Part shown: positions 36,509 to 45,885 of the stretch, in pieces
Layout: each line of letters opens with the position of its first letter
How positions within the stretch are numbered: position 1 is the first letter of the stretch
Source: Rhodoferax antarcticus ANT.BR
GTDB lineage: Bacteria; Pseudomonadota; Gammaproteobacteria; Burkholderiales; Burkholderiaceae_C
Assembly (NCBI RefSeq): GCF_001938565.1
Contig: NZ_MSYM01000001.1
Location: 62,001-126,000, forward strand
DNA length: 64,000 nucleotides
Reading direction: 5' to 3'
Position numbers and translations under genes: made by a program
Notes under the pieces: generated by a model
Told to the model about the DNA's origin: nothing
Databases searched by the model: none
The model's input: only the letters and a program-made list of their open reading frames with translations

Positions 36509-37888
36509 ATGGATCAATCAAACCGCTACGCAGACCTAAGCCTCAAGGAAGAAGACCTCATCACAAATGGTAAGCACATTTTGGTGGCTTACAAGATGAA
36601 GCCAAAGGCCGGTTATGGCTACCTCGAGGCTGCCGCCCACTTTGCGGCTGAGTCCTCCACCGGCACCAACGTGGAAGTGAGCACCACCGATGACTTCACC
36701 CGCGGCCTAGACGCTCTGGTGTACTACATCGACGAAGCCACCGAAGACATGCGCATTGCGTACCCGATGGATTTGTTTGACCGCAACATCACCGATGGCC
36801 GCATGATGATGGTGTCGATTCTGACCTTGGTCATCGGCAACAACCAAGGCATGGGTGACATTGAGCACGGCAAGATTCACGACATTTACTTCCCCGAGCG
36901 TGCCATCCAGCTGTTTGACGGCCCCTCCAAAGACATTTCCGACATGTGGCGCGTGCTGGGTCGCCCCATCAAGGACGGTGGCTATATTGCCGGCACCATC
37001 ATCAAACCCAAGCTGGGCCTGCGTCCTGAGCCCTTCGCCGCAGCGGCGTACCAGTTCTGGCTGGGCGGCGACTTCATCAAGAATGATGAACCGCAAGGCA
37101 ACCAAGTGTTTTGCCCGGCGAAAAAGGTTTACCCGCTGGTCTACGACGCGATGAAGCGCGCGATGGACGAAACCGGTCAGGCGAAGATTTTCTCGGCCAA
37201 CATCACGGCTGACGATCACTACGAAATGTTGGCTCGTGCCGATTTCATTCTTGAAGCTTTCGGGCCTGATGCTGACAAGGTGGCATTCCTGGTCGACGGT
37301 TTCGTCGGCGGCCCTGGCATGATCACCACAGCGCGTCGTCAATACCCCAACCAATACCTGCATTACCACCGCGCTGGCCACGGCATGATCACCAGCCCAA
37401 GCGCCAAGCGTGGTTACACCGCTTTCGTACTGGCCAAGATTTCCCGCCTGCAAGGTGCGTCGGGCATCCACGTCGGCACCATGGGCTACGGCAAGATGGA
37501 AGGTGAGAATGATGACCGCAACATCGCTTACATGATCGAGCGTGACGAGGCGCAAGGCCCGGTCTACTTCCAAAAATGGTATGGCATGAAGCCCACCACC
37601 CCGATCATCTCCGGCGGCATGAACGCGCTGCGTCTGCCAGGCTTCTTTCAGAACCTGGGCCACGGCAACGTGATCAACACATCCGGTGGCGGCGCCTATG
37701 GCCACGTTGACAGCCCCGCTGCTGGCGCGATTTCTCTGCGCCAGTCGTATGAGTGCTGGAAAGCCGGTGCTGACCCGATCGAGTTTGCCAAAGAACACAA
37801 AGAGTTCGCCCGTGCCTTCGAGTCGTTCCCGGGTGATGCCGACAAGCTGTTCCCCGGCTGGCGCGAAAAGCTCGGCGTGCATAAGTAA
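36509..37888 (+). CDS. cbbM: Ribulose-1,5-bisphosphate carboxylase/oxygenase, form II
   Basis: Single-subunit (L2-type) RuBisCO that fixes CO2; form II works best at high CO2 and low O2. The 459 residues begin [17 protein letters not shown] and include catalytic KPKLGLRP, the carbamylated-lysine segment [22 protein letters not shown], loop-6 region [13 protein letters not shown] and [25 protein letters not shown] lies nine bases before the ATG. No cbbLS is present. It is set apart from the cbb operon by cbbR, a small gene and parA, and is followed by cbbQ-cbbO. Confidence 0.99.
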   Translation: MDQSNRYADLSLKEEDLITNGKHILVAYKMKPKAGYGYLEAAAHFAAESSTGTNVEVSTTDDFTRGLDALVYYIDEATEDMRIAYPMDLFDRNITDGRMMMVSILTLVIGNNQGMGDIEHGKIHDIYFPERAIQLFDGPSKDISDMWRVLGRPIKDGGYIAGTIIKPKLGLRPEPFAAAAYQFWLGGDFIKNDEPQGNQVFCPAKKVYPLVYDAMKRAMDETGQAKIFSANITADDHYEMLARADFILEAFGPDADKVAFLVDGFVGGPGMITTARRQYPNQYLHYHRAGHGMITSPSAKRGYTAFVLAKISRLQGASGIHVGTMGYGKMEGENDDRNIAYMIERDEAQGPVYFQKWYGMKPTTPIISGGMNALRLPGFFQNLGHGNVINTSGGGAYGHVDSPAAGAISLRQSYECWKAGADPIEFAKEHKEFARAFESFPGDADKLFPGWREKLGVHK

Positions 37889-38014
37889 GCACAACGCCCG
37901 AAGCGACATTTCGGTGCATTGGTAAGAACGTGGTGGCAGGGTAGTTTGTTGCGGCAGGCTGCCCCGCGTTGTTTTGGTGGGCAAGCTTGGGAGCCGGGGG
38001 CATAGCGCAGCTTT

Positions 38015-38302
38015 CGTGGATGGCACGTTGCGACGGGATGCCCTGCGCCGCGAATGTCCCCCGAAAGCGGCCTGCGGCCACTCCCTCCTCCTTGATTTGG
38101 CAAAACCCCAAGTCCACGCTCTGCAGGACATCCCATCACAACATGCCCGAGACGATTTGGGTTTTCGAATCACGCACGCAAACCATACCGCCAAGCAGCG
38201 TGCGTTGGGTATCTGACGCAGCGGAATCAAGGAGGAGGCCCGGGCGTAGCACGGGTCGGGGGACATCCGCGGAGTCAGATACCCGACGCGCGCTGCGGTT
38301 AA
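38015..38302. repeat. Nested inverted-repeat mosaic between cbbM and cbbQ
   Basis: The 535-base gap between cbbM and cbbQ holds no gene but two palindromic modules. Module 2 has 30-base arms 38195-38224 and 38267-38296 matching at 26 of 30 positions. Module 1 pairs GACGGGATGCCCTGC (about 38032) with GCAGGACATCCCATC (about 38123). The interiors share GCGAATGTCCCCCGA and CCTCCTCCTTGATT (38050-38064, 38084-38097), present in opposite orientation at 38225-38238 and 38256-38270. This looks like two copies of one palindromic repeat in inverted orientation. Confidence 0.82.
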
Positions 38303-38423
38303 AACCACGACTACCCCCATAGCCATGCCCATAAACCGATAGGCCACCAGAAAATAGCCGATAAGCTCCCCAGACAAACCCGACCGAACCCAGTCTTCCA
38401 ACCTGACCACACAGGAACCCACC

Positions 38424-39230
38424 ATGACCACCCTGGCACAGCAATACAGCATCACCCAAGAGCCGTTTTACCAACAGCAGTCCAACGAAGTGGCGCTCTA
38501 TGAGGCGGCTTACAAAGCCAGATTGCCGGTCATGGTCAAGGGCCCTACCGGCTGCGGCAAATCGCGTTTTATTGAATACATGGCCTGGAAGCTGGGCAAG
38601 CCGCTGATCACCGTGGCATGCAACGAAGACATGACCGCCAGCGATCTGGTCGGCCGTTATCTGTTGGAAGCCAACGGCACCCGCTGGCTCGATGGTCCGC
38701 TGACCACCGCAGCGCGCATTGGCGCCATTTGCTACCTGGACGAAATCGTCGAAGCCCGCCAAGACACCACGGTGGTCATCCACCCGCTCACCGACCACCG
38801 CCGCCAGTTGCCAATCGACAAAAAGGGCGAATTGCTTCAGGCGCACCCGGACTTTCAACTCGTCATCTCTTACAACCCAGGCTACCAAAGCCTGATGAAA
38901 GACCTCAAGCAAAGCACCAAGCAGCGCTTTGTCGGCTTTGACTTTGATTACCCCGCGCCTGAGCTGGAAGCACGCATCATCGCCACAGAAACTGGCATCC
39001 CACTAGCCGATGCCACCCGGCTGGTCAAAGTAGGTGGGGTGGCTCGCGCACTAAAAGGCCACGGGCTGGACGAAGGCATTTCTACCCGGCTGCTGGTGTA
39101 TGCCGCCACCTTGATCAACGGCGCAGTCGCGCCAACAGATGCCTGCCGCATGGCCTTGGTGCGCCCGATCACCGACGATGCCGACATCCGCGCCACGCTC
39201 GACCATGCGGTTGACGCTATTTTCGGCTGA
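38424..39230 (+). CDS. cbbQ: RuBisCO activase AAA+ subunit CbbQ
   Basis: A 268-residue AAA+ ATPase of the CbbQ/NirQ/NorQ group. Walker A GPTGCGKS (about 39-46), Walker [10 protein letters not shown] (about 108), sensor-1 SYNPGYQ and Arg-finger region [18 protein letters not shown] are present. CbbQ hexamers with CbbO remove inhibitory sugar phosphates from RuBisCO (known for CbbQO). It lies downstream of cbbM and five bases upstream of cbbO, and matches the form II-associated Q2/O2 arrangement. Confidence 0.95.
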   Translation: MTTLAQQYSITQEPFYQQQSNEVALYEAAYKARLPVMVKGPTGCGKSRFIEYMAWKLGKPLITVACNEDMTASDLVGRYLLEANGTRWLDGPLTTAARIGAICYLDEIVEARQDTTVVIHPLTDHRRQLPIDKKGELLQAHPDFQLVISYNPGYQSLMKDLKQSTKQRFVGFDFDYPAPELEARIIATETGIPLADATRLVKVGGVARALKGHGLDEGISTRLLVYAATLINGAVAPTDACRMALVRPITDDADIRATLDHAVDAIFG

Positions 39231-39235
39231 GCATC

Positions 39236-41518
39236 ATGAGCGCCCTGGCTGACATCAGCAGCCCTGCCGACTTGGGCTCTGAGCGCTTGCAGGCCTGGCG
39301 CAGGCAACTCGACTGCAGTTTTGTCGAAATTGACAATGTGTTCGAGTCCTGCATGGCCGAGGCGCACGCCAAGCTCAGTGCCGAGGGTCTGGACGAGTTT
39401 CTGACCCAGGCGCGCTTTCTAGGCAAGATGGGCCGCGGCGTGGCACCCGCGCTGATCTTCTTGCAAGAATGGCCGCCGATCGCGCGCAGCGTGGGTGAAG
39501 ACGCGCTGAATGCCGTCATGCACACGCTGCGGCTGATCAACAAGTCGCCCAACGGCAAAGCCATTGCCCCGTTTTTGCAAACCCTGGCCGCGGTGGCGCG
39601 GCGCTTGCCTACCCAGAAACAGTTACAGCACTACATGGACTTGTGCCTGCTGCTGCTGGAGCGCACCAGCGGCTCGATCCACGGCATCCACAAAACCTAC
39701 GCCAGCCCGAGCCTGGCGGTGTTTTTTGACAAGGCGCCGCTGCTGCTGGGTGCTTTAAGCTTGCAGGGCTTGAGCAACTGGGTGAATTACGGCATCCGCA
39801 ACTACAGCCACCACCCTGAGCAGCAGCGCGATTTTTTCAGCCTGAGCTCGGCCGACAGCCGTGCCGTGCTACAACGCGAGCGCCATGGCACGCTGCTGAT
39901 GGACCATACCCGCGCGCTGGATTTGTACCTAAAAGCGCTGTGGCATATGAGCGACGTGCTGGTGCCCTACTCCACCACCTTTGACGTACAGCGCCAGCCC
40001 ATGCCCTACTTTGACGCCTACGGCATGCGCCTGCCTGACGTCTATGACGAGCGCTCAGGCATCAGCGGCATGGACCGTTACCGCGCCGCACTGGCTCATA
40101 TGTCGGCGCACCGGCGCTGGAGCATTGCCATCTTTGCCGACAACTTCAGCCCGGCGCAGCGCCTGACAATTGAGTGTTTTGAAGACGCGCGCATGGATTT
40201 TCTGACGCTGCGCGACTACCCCGGCATGCGGCGCATTTACTCGGCCCTGCACCCCACACCCGTGGCGGGTGCCTGCAATCCGGCCACCCATTCCTGCCTG
40301 CGGCACCGTCTGGCGATGTTGTCACGCGCCCTGCTGGACCCACCCAAACGTTTCGAGACACCAGCACTGGCCGACTGGGTACAACGCTTTCACGCGCTGC
40401 TGGCGCAAGGCGAGTCCAACACCACCGAGATCGCTGGCCTTGCGCTTGGCTATCTCGCCAAAACCAGCCTGCAAAGCGACCGCCTGCCCGACACCTGGTT
40501 TCAGGACACCGAAGTCGACTACCGCGACGACAACCGCCACCTATGGCGCTTTCACGAACTCAGCGACGACGAAGAAACCTTCGAGCAACACCGCCAAGAG
40601 GTGTCGACCAACGAGTTGCAAACGCTGCCGCCACGACATTACCCCGAGTGGGACTACAGCAGCCAGACCATGCGCCCCGACTGGGTGAGCCTGTACGAGC
40701 GCTTGCACCCTGGCGGCAACCCGGCTGACATTGACGCGCTGCTGGCCAAACACAGCGCCTTGTCCAAGCGCCTGAAACGCCTGCTCGATTTGCTCAAACC
40801 GCAAGACAAGGTGCGTGTTCGTTTTCAGGAAGACGGCAGCGAGCTGGACCTTGACGTGGCGATTCGCTCACTCATCGACCTGAAAAGTGGCAGCCAGCCC
40901 GACCCGCGCATCAACATGAGCCACACCACCGATGGCCGCAGCATCGCTGTGACCCTGCTGCTGGACTTGTCGCAGTCGCTCGGTGAAAAGGCGCATGGCT
41001 GCGAACAAACGGTGCTGCAACTGAGCCAGGAAGCCGTGTCCTTGCTGGCCTGGGCCGTGCAGCAGCTGGGTGACCCGCTGGCGATTGCCGGTTTTCACTC
41101 AAATACCCGCCACGACGTGCGCTACTTGCACATCAAGGGCTTTGGCGAAAACTGGGGTGATGATGTCAAAGCGCGCCTAGCCGCCATGCAGGCGGGTTAC
41201 AGCACGCGCATGGGCGCAGCCATGCGCCATGCCGCCCGCACGTTGGGCACCCAAGCCGCTGACAAAAAACTGCTGCTGGTGCTGACCGACGGCCAACCCG
41301 CAGATATTGATGTGAAAGACGAGCGCATGCTGATTGAAGACGCCAAAGTAGCGGTGCGCGAGCTGGACAACCAGGGCATCTTTACCTACTGCATCAATCT
41401 GGATGCCGCCGCAGACACCTATGTGAGCGACATCTTTGGCAAGCAGTACACGGTGATCGACAACATTGCCCGACTGCCCGAGCAGTTGCCAAAACTGTTC
41501 ATGGCGCTGACACGCTGA
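39236..41518 (+). CDS. cbbO: RuBisCO activase adaptor CbbO (VWA domain)
   Basis: A 760-residue protein that bridges the CbbQ ring to RuBisCO. The C-terminal VWA domain (about 565-760) has an intact MIDAS: LLLDLSQSLGEK (DxSxS), a Thr in STRMGAAMRHAAR and VLTDGQPADID. The rest is helical, with the CbbO/NorD-like central region SGMDRYRAALAHMSAHRRW. Starts five bases after cbbQ, so translation is probably coupled. Full length for the family. Confidence 0.94.
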   Translation: MSALADISSPADLGSERLQAWRRQLDCSFVEIDNVFESCMAEAHAKLSAEGLDEFLTQARFLGKMGRGVAPALIFLQEWPPIARSVGEDALNAVMHTLRLINKSPNGKAIAPFLQTLAAVARRLPTQKQLQHYMDLCLLLLERTSGSIHGIHKTYASPSLAVFFDKAPLLLGALSLQGLSNWVNYGIRNYSHHPEQQRDFFSLSSADSRAVLQRERHGTLLMDHTRALDLYLKALWHMSDVLVPYSTTFDVQRQPMPYFDAYGMRLPDVYDERSGISGMDRYRAALAHMSAHRRWSIAIFADNFSPAQRLTIECFEDARMDFLTLRDYPGMRRIYSALHPTPVAGACNPATHSCLRHRLAMLSRALLDPPKRFETPALADWVQRFHALLAQGESNTTEIAGLALGYLAKTSLQSDRLPDTWFQDTEVDYRDDNRHLWRFHELSDDEETFEQHRQEVSTNELQTLPPRHYPEWDYSSQTMRPDWVSLYERLHPGGNPADIDALLAKHSALSKRLKRLLDLLKPQDKVRVRFQEDGSELDLDVAIRSLIDLKSGSQPDPRINMSHTTDGRSIAVTLLLDLSQSLGEKAHGCEQTVLQLSQEAVSLLAWAVQQLGDPLAIAGFHSNTRHDVRYLHIKGFGENWGDDVKARLAAMQAGYSTRMGAAMRHAARTLGTQAADKKLLLVLTDGQPADIDVKDERMLIEDAKVAVRELDNQGIFTYCINLDAAADTYVSDIFGKQYTVIDNIARLPEQLPKLFMALTR

Positions 41519-41540
41519 GGCGTGGGCCGATCATCACGCT

Positions 41541-41604
41541 ACTATTATAAAAATAGCTGCTCGCGCTTATAGAACAAGGGCTGGAGGCCAATTTCTTATA
41601 AATT
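41541..41604 (+). repeat. Dispersed repeat, copy 8 (plus orientation)
   Basis: AATAGCTGCT, 14 bases, AAGGGCTGGAGGCCAATTTC. It lies between the convergent ends of cbbO and soxB. Confidence 0.9.
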
Positions 41605-41631
41605 GACCGCCAGCCCTCAGGTGACGAAAGC

Positions 41632-43365
41632 TTACGCTGCGTAACCTGGGTTGGGCAGCGCTCCCAAAATCTTGGGTGCGTTGAGCTTGCGGGTCGACAC
41701 CTTGCCGCCGCGCGCAGCCAGCCAGGTTTCCACCACTTCCCAGACCTGCTGGTTGCCCTGGTTTCTGGCTTCTTCGGCCACCGGTGCCCAGCCGGCCACT
41801 TTGTAGGTTTTGTCGGCGTCGATGGGCTTGCCGTTCAGGCGCATGTCGGTGATGCGTTTGCCCATGCTCTGAAGCGGGCTGCAACTGTATTGCAGGCCAC
41901 CGACGCGGACCATGTCGCCACCCTGCTGGTAATAAGGATCCGGGTTAAACAAGTTGTCACACACGTCTTCGAGCACGGTTTTGATGTCTGAGCCCTTCAT
42001 GTCATTGAGGGTGGCGTAGGAATAAGTGGTGGCCGTCATGTCAAGCAGCCATTCGCGGGTGATGGCCTGGCCCGGCAGCAGCGTGGTACCCCAACGGAAA
42101 CCGGGCGAGAACGCGATGTCGGCGCCCTGCACCTCCATCAACGCGTCCACCAGCAGTTGGTCGCCGGTGCCGTTGAAGTTGCCACGGCGGTACAAGGTGC
42201 CTTCTGTCACCGCCAGTTTTTCATTGAGCTTATCCTCATACGGCGCACGAATCTTGGTGATGAGTGCATCCATTTCGGCGTCGGCGGGCAGCATGTTGGC
42301 AAACACCGGCAGCAGTTTGTAGCGGAAGTCGGTGACCTTTTTGTCTTTGACTTCAAAGTCCAGTACACCCAAAAATTTGGAATTGGATCCCGCGTTGGTC
42401 ACCAGGGTTTTGCCACCCTGGTTGCTGATGACGCTGGCCACAGGCATGCCGTCGTGGGTGTGGCCGCCCATGATGGCGTCGATACCGCTGACGCGGCTGG
42501 CCATTTTCAAATCCACATCCATGCCGTTGTGGCTGAGCACCACCACCACCTGAGCACCCTTGCCACGGGCTTCGTCCACCATCTTCTGCATGTTGTCGTC
42601 CTGGATGCCAAAGGCCCAGTCCGCCACCATGTAACGCGGGTTAGCAATCGGTGTGTAGGGGAAGGCCTGGCCGATGATGGCGCAGGGCACGCCATTGATC
42701 TCGCGGATCACATAAGGCTTGAAGACCGGGTCGCCAAAATCATTGGTCTTGACGTTTTGCGCCACAAAATCAACCTTGTCAGCAAAGTCTTTCTCAATGA
42801 TCTCTAGGACACGCGCCATGCCCAGGGTGAACTCCCAGTGGCCGGTCATCACATCCACACCCAGCAGTTTGCAGGCATCAACCATGTCCTGGCCATTGGT
42901 CCACAGCGCCGTGCCGGAGCCTTGCCAGGTGTCGCCGCCGTCCAGCAGCAATGCGCCGGGCCGGCTGGCCTTCATGCGCTTGACCAGTGTGGCCAAGTGT
43001 GCAAAACCACCCACCTTGCCGTAGCGCTTGGCGGCTTGTTCGTAGTCCAGATAGGTCAGAGCGTGCGCTTCAGCCGTGCCGGGGCGAATGTTGGACACCT
43101 TCAGCAAATGCTCGCCCACCAAGTGTGGCAGCTTGCCTTTCATACTGCCAATGCCCAGATTGATGCTGGGTTCACGGAAGTAAATGGGCTTGAGCTGCGC
43201 ATGGCAGTCTGTCATGTGCAGGAACGACACATTGCCAAACTTAGGGATGTCGTACAGGCCCGCCTCGGCGGTGGCCGCGTCAGCGCGTGCATACCTACCC
43301 AACCCCATGCCAGCCATGGTGCCAGCACCCAGCACCTGCATAAATTCGCGTTTGGTCAAGTTCAT
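41632..43365 (-). CDS. soxB: Thiosulfohydrolase SoxB
   Basis: Dimanganese periplasmic hydrolase that releases sulfate from the SoxY-bound sulfane intermediate. The 577 residues have a Tat-type leader (TKREFMQVLGAGTMAGMGLG, KR in place of RR) and metal-binding motifs HMTDCHAQLKP, LLDGGDTWQGSG, LSHNGMDVD and GGHTHDGMP, plus the C-terminal 5'-nucleotidase domain. It is the last gene of the minus-strand sox cluster; a terminator lies just upstream, between soxX and soxB. Confidence 0.97.
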   Translation of the reverse strand: MNLTKREFMQVLGAGTMAGMGLGRYARADAATAEAGLYDIPKFGNVSFLHMTDCHAQLKPIYFREPSINLGIGSMKGKLPHLVGEHLLKVSNIRPGTAEAHALTYLDYEQAAKRYGKVGGFAHLATLVKRMKASRPGALLLDGGDTWQGSGTALWTNGQDMVDACKLLGVDVMTGHWEFTLGMARVLEIIEKDFADKVDFVAQNVKTNDFGDPVFKPYVIREINGVPCAIIGQAFPYTPIANPRYMVADWAFGIQDDNMQKMVDEARGKGAQVVVVLSHNGMDVDLKMASRVSGIDAIMGGHTHDGMPVASVISNQGGKTLVTNAGSNSKFLGVLDFEVKDKKVTDFRYKLLPVFANMLPADAEMDALITKIRAPYEDKLNEKLAVTEGTLYRRGNFNGTGDQLLVDALMEVQGADIAFSPGFRWGTTLLPGQAITREWLLDMTATTYSYATLNDMKGSDIKTVLEDVCDNLFNPDPYYQQGGDMVRVGGLQYSCSPLQSMGKRITDMRLNGKPIDADKTYKVAGWAPVAEEARNQGNQQVWEVVETWLAARGGKVSTRKLNAPKILGALPNPGYAA

Positions 43366-43393
43366 TGTGTTGAAACTACTCTGTTAAGAAGCT

Positions 43394-43415
43394 AAAAAGC
43401 CCGGGCTGGCCGGGC
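43394..43415 (-). terminator. Rho-independent terminator between soxX and soxB
   Basis: On the minus strand GCCCGG-CCAGC-CCGGGC is followed by TTTTT. It lies 20 bases after the soxX stop and before the soxB start, so it should reduce read-through into soxB. Confidence 0.8.
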
Positions 43416-43434
43416 GGTGAAGATGCAAGTCGCC

Positions 43435-44088
43435 TTACTGGTTGACTGGCGAGTTCGGGTCCAGCAGCAAAGCCATCAAGTCTTTGGCCTGTGCCTCGGT
43501 GATGATGCCGTTGTGAATCGCCCGAGGCATGACCGAGCAAGCGTTGTAGGCCCGCGAGTTGTAAATTTTGCCCCACGCATACTCGACCATGGCCTTGGCA
43601 GCCACGCTGTTCGGGTCGGCATCAATCCCATAGTTCTTGCGAAACTTGTACAGGCTTGGGCCAATGGTGCCGAAAGAAATTTCGGTGCCGCTCAACTGGT
43701 GGCAGTTGTAGCAATTGCCACCGTTTGGGGTGTTGGCTTTGTCAGTCCAGGTCTGGCCACGGCCGCTTTGCGCGAGGGCCTCACCCTTTTTCCAGTCACC
43801 CAGGTAGTTGCCGTCAGCCGGCCACTTGATGGTTTTGAGTTGAGTTGCTTGCAGCTTTTGCGCCAGCTCGGGGTCGATAGGCTTGCCAGCCACCTCTGCC
43901 TCGGTACACAGTGTGTTGATTTCTTCAGGCTGCAATACCGACGCCTTGACGATACCCTTGTCCTTGAAGTCAGCCTTGACATAACTGGCGGCAATTTTGT
44001 CCAGTTCGGCAGACGACGGCAAAGAGGCACAACCGGCCAGAACAGCCGCAGTGAGCAACGACAAAGCAAAAATAGAGTGTTTTTTCAT
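43435..44088 (-). CDS. soxX: SoxX, c-type cytochrome subunit of SoxAX, with lipobox
   Basis: Electron-accepting subunit of the SoxAX complex that couples thiosulfate to SoxY. The 217 residues carry one haem motif NCYNCHQL (about 115) and the distal-ligand region. The leader MKKHSIFALSLLTAAVLAGC ends in a lipobox LAGC with Cys20, so this SoxX is predicted to be a lipoprotein rather than a free periplasmic protein. Downstream neighbour is soxB, upstream soxA. Confidence 0.93.
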   Translation of the reverse strand: MKKHSIFALSLLTAAVLAGCASLPSSAELDKIAASYVKADFKDKGIVKASVLQPEEINTLCTEAEVAGKPIDPELAQKLQATQLKTIKWPADGNYLGDWKKGEALAQSGRGQTWTDKANTPNGGNCYNCHQLSGTEISFGTIGPSLYKFRKNYGIDADPNSVAAKAMVEYAWGKIYNSRAYNACSVMPRAIHNGIITEAQAKDLMALLLDPNSPVNQ

Positions 44089-44106
44089 GCGATTTCTCCG
44101 TGTCTC

Positions 44107-44925
44107 TTAACGCTTGATGGCGGGTGCGACAGATTTGGACCCTTCGCTGTTCACGCCCAGATAAACGCCCAAGGCGATGGTGACATCGCTGGCGTAACCC
44201 GGCTCAGGAAAGCGCTGCTGACGGTAGCAGTCATTCAAGCGGTGCTGCATGCTCCACATTTGCCCGTTGGACACACGGTAAGCGGGCCAGGCGGCAAAGC
44301 CAATGCCATCGCCCGGGTTCTTGGTCAGGTTGGGCAAGTCTTGCAAACGAATACGCCAGTTGTCGTCACCGTGGCACGAGGCACAAGAGAAATCATGCGG
44401 GCCACCGCGCTGGAAAAACAGACGCTTGCCCACTTCGTAGGCCACTTTTTCTTGCACGTGCGACTGTGGCAAGGCAAACGCCATGTCGCGGGACTCGCCA
44501 GCGATCCAAGTCGCCAAGGCGGTCATGTTGGCCTTTTCGCCCTTACCGAACGGGGTGTCAGTGATCGCCTTGACATCCAGCCCCTGTAGGGTGTCGATAC
44601 AGGTCAACAACCGCGATTCCAAGTCTTGCACTTTATTTGTGTCAGCAAAATAACGCGGCAGGGTGACAAATGCGCCTTTGACCACACCCGCGCCCAATCC
44701 GAGGTCACAGGTCTCCAGCGAGGCATTTTTAGGGCCTCGCTTTTTTTTCCAAAGGTCTTCGCCTTTGGCTTCAAACAGTTCAGACGGGTTGCCGTCAGCC
44801 AACATGGCCCGGTAGTCTTCAATCGCCTGCACTGCGGCTGACTTTTGCGCGTAGGCAGCAGGCAACAGCGCTCCAGTGATTGCAACGACACTGGCAACTT
44901 TTGCCAGAAGAATTATTTTTTTCAT
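44107..44925 (-). CDS. soxA: SoxA, c-type cytochrome subunit of SoxAX (monohaem type)
   Basis: Catalytic subunit that forms the cysteine S-thiosulfonate on SoxY. From the ATG at 44925 (AGGAG eight bases upstream; an upstream TTG is rejected) the 272 residues have a signal peptide, one CxxCH (CASCHGDDN) and the active-site Cys in RLNDCYRQQRFPEPGYASDV. The first haem site of dihaem SoxA is absent, leaving cysteines in LETCDLG and LLTCIDT that may pair. Co-directional with soxX. Confidence 0.94.
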   Translation of the reverse strand: MKKIILLAKVASVVAITGALLPAAYAQKSAAVQAIEDYRAMLADGNPSELFEAKGEDLWKKKRGPKNASLETCDLGLGAGVVKGAFVTLPRYFADTNKVQDLESRLLTCIDTLQGLDVKAITDTPFGKGEKANMTALATWIAGESRDMAFALPQSHVQEKVAYEVGKRLFFQRGGPHDFSCASCHGDDNWRIRLQDLPNLTKNPGDGIGFAAWPAYRVSNGQMWSMQHRLNDCYRQQRFPEPGYASDVTIALGVYLGVNSEGSKSVAPAIKR

Positions 44926-44971
44926 CCACAAGTCTCCTAAAAACGATCACCACACTGGACCGACCAGCTTA

Positions 44972-45002
44972 GAAAAAAGGTGAGCCACACTCACCTTTTT
45001 TC
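44972..45002. terminator. Bidirectional rho-independent terminator between soxZ and soxA
   Basis: GAAAAAAGGTGAG-CCACA-CTCACCTTTTTTC, a 13-bp perfect stem including A6/T6. It begins 12 bases after the soxZ stop on the minus strand and only 46 bases before the soxA start, so soxCDYZ transcripts should largely end here. Confidence 0.93.
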
Positions 45003-45014
45003 TTCTCACAACGA

Positions 45015-45326
45015 TCAGGAAGCCGTGGCTTCGTCGGTACGGGTATCGCCCTTGGTGTCCTTCCAGGTCACCGTGATCTTGTCGCCAGCCTTGGCGCCCT
45101 TGACCATAAACTGCAAAAACGGGTTCTTGGAAACTGCAGAACCCCAGTCGGCTGTCATAACCTCCTTGCCGTTTAGCGAAGCACTCACTTCGGTGATGTG
45201 CATGGCGGGAACCAGATTGCCAGCGGAGTCCTTGCGCTGGCCGGACTCCATCTCATGACTCATCAAAACACGAACGGTGGCTACGTCACCTTTTACTTGG
45301 GCACGAATGCGCATCGGATCTGCCAT
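45015..45326 (-). CDS. soxZ: SoxZ, partner of the sulfur-carrier protein SoxY
   Basis: A 103-residue immunoglobulin-like protein that forms the SoxYZ carrier heterodimer. MADPMRIRAQVKGDVATVRVL and the SHEMESGQRKD, NPFLQFMVKGAKAGDKITVTW segments are diagnostic. It has no signal peptide and would be exported with SoxY by the Tat system. It lies 55 bases downstream of soxY and just before the terminator at 44972. Confidence 0.96.
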   Translation of the reverse strand: MADPMRIRAQVKGDVATVRVLMSHEMESGQRKDSAGNLVPAMHITEVSASLNGKEVMTADWGSAVSKNPFLQFMVKGAKAGDKITVTWKDTKGDTRTDEATAS

Positions 45327-45381
45327 TTTTAAACTCCTGGTAACAAATTAAATTGGTATGTGAATGAATTGGGGCTGTCCA

Positions 45382-45837
45382 TCAGCCGCCACAGCCGCCC
45401 AAGGTCACCTTGACTTCTTTTTTGGAGAACAGTGCGCGCCCGTCGTTCATGATGGCAACCGCGTACACGTCAGACGATTGGCCCATCTTCGCGCGGGTGG
45501 AGAAGTTGGCCTCCACAGCGTCGGTCACGTTGAACTGGGCCACCAAGGCGGCGGGGTTCTTTTCAACCAGAATGAGAATGTGCTTGACGCCAGCCAGCGT
45601 GGTGCTGGCCGTCAATGGAACAACCGCACCGTTTTCAGCAATATCTGGGCCACCCACGATGACATCTTTGCTTTCAACTGGTATCTGGCCACCCAGCGCC
45701 TTGACCACATCGGGGACATTTTTGGCTTCAAAAGCAGCCTTGCTGTAGGCCAATGCGTATTGCGGAAACAGACCTGTCGTTGCCAACAGGCCAGCCACTA
45801 CCGCGCTGTGTTTGAGTGTCTCGCGACGAGTTTGCAT
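45382..45837 (-). CDS. soxY: SoxY, sulfur-carrier protein
   Basis: Periplasmic carrier whose C-terminal Cys holds the sulfur substrate. The 151 residues start MQTRRETLKHSAVVAGLLA, a Tat leader with TRRETLK, and end with the carrier swinging arm KVTLGGCGG. The ATG at 45837 is chosen over one eight codons upstream because AAGGAG stands at the right distance and the Tat motif lies at the start. SoxYZ carries intermediates among SoxAX, SoxB and SoxCD. Confidence 0.96.
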   Translation of the reverse strand: MQTRRETLKHSAVVAGLLATTGLFPQYALAYSKAAFEAKNVPDVVKALGGQIPVESKDVIVGGPDIAENGAVVPLTASTTLAGVKHILILVEKNPAALVAQFNVTDAVEANFSTRAKMGQSSDVYAVAIMNDGRALFSKKEVKVTLGGCGG

Positions 45838-45885
45838 AGAAATCTCCTTGGTTAAGTTCATGCGAAAAAATAATCTCTCAAAGTC

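Noticed and set aside
37889..38423. Small RNA or gene hidden in the cbbM-cbbQ gap
   Set aside because: The open stretches arise from the palindromic modules; no promoter or terminator typical of an sRNA was seen.
36707..38455. Long minus-strand open frame (582 codons) opposite cbbM
   Set aside because: It is the antisense shadow of cbbM, which has clear form II RuBisCO motifs, plus the repeat mosaic.
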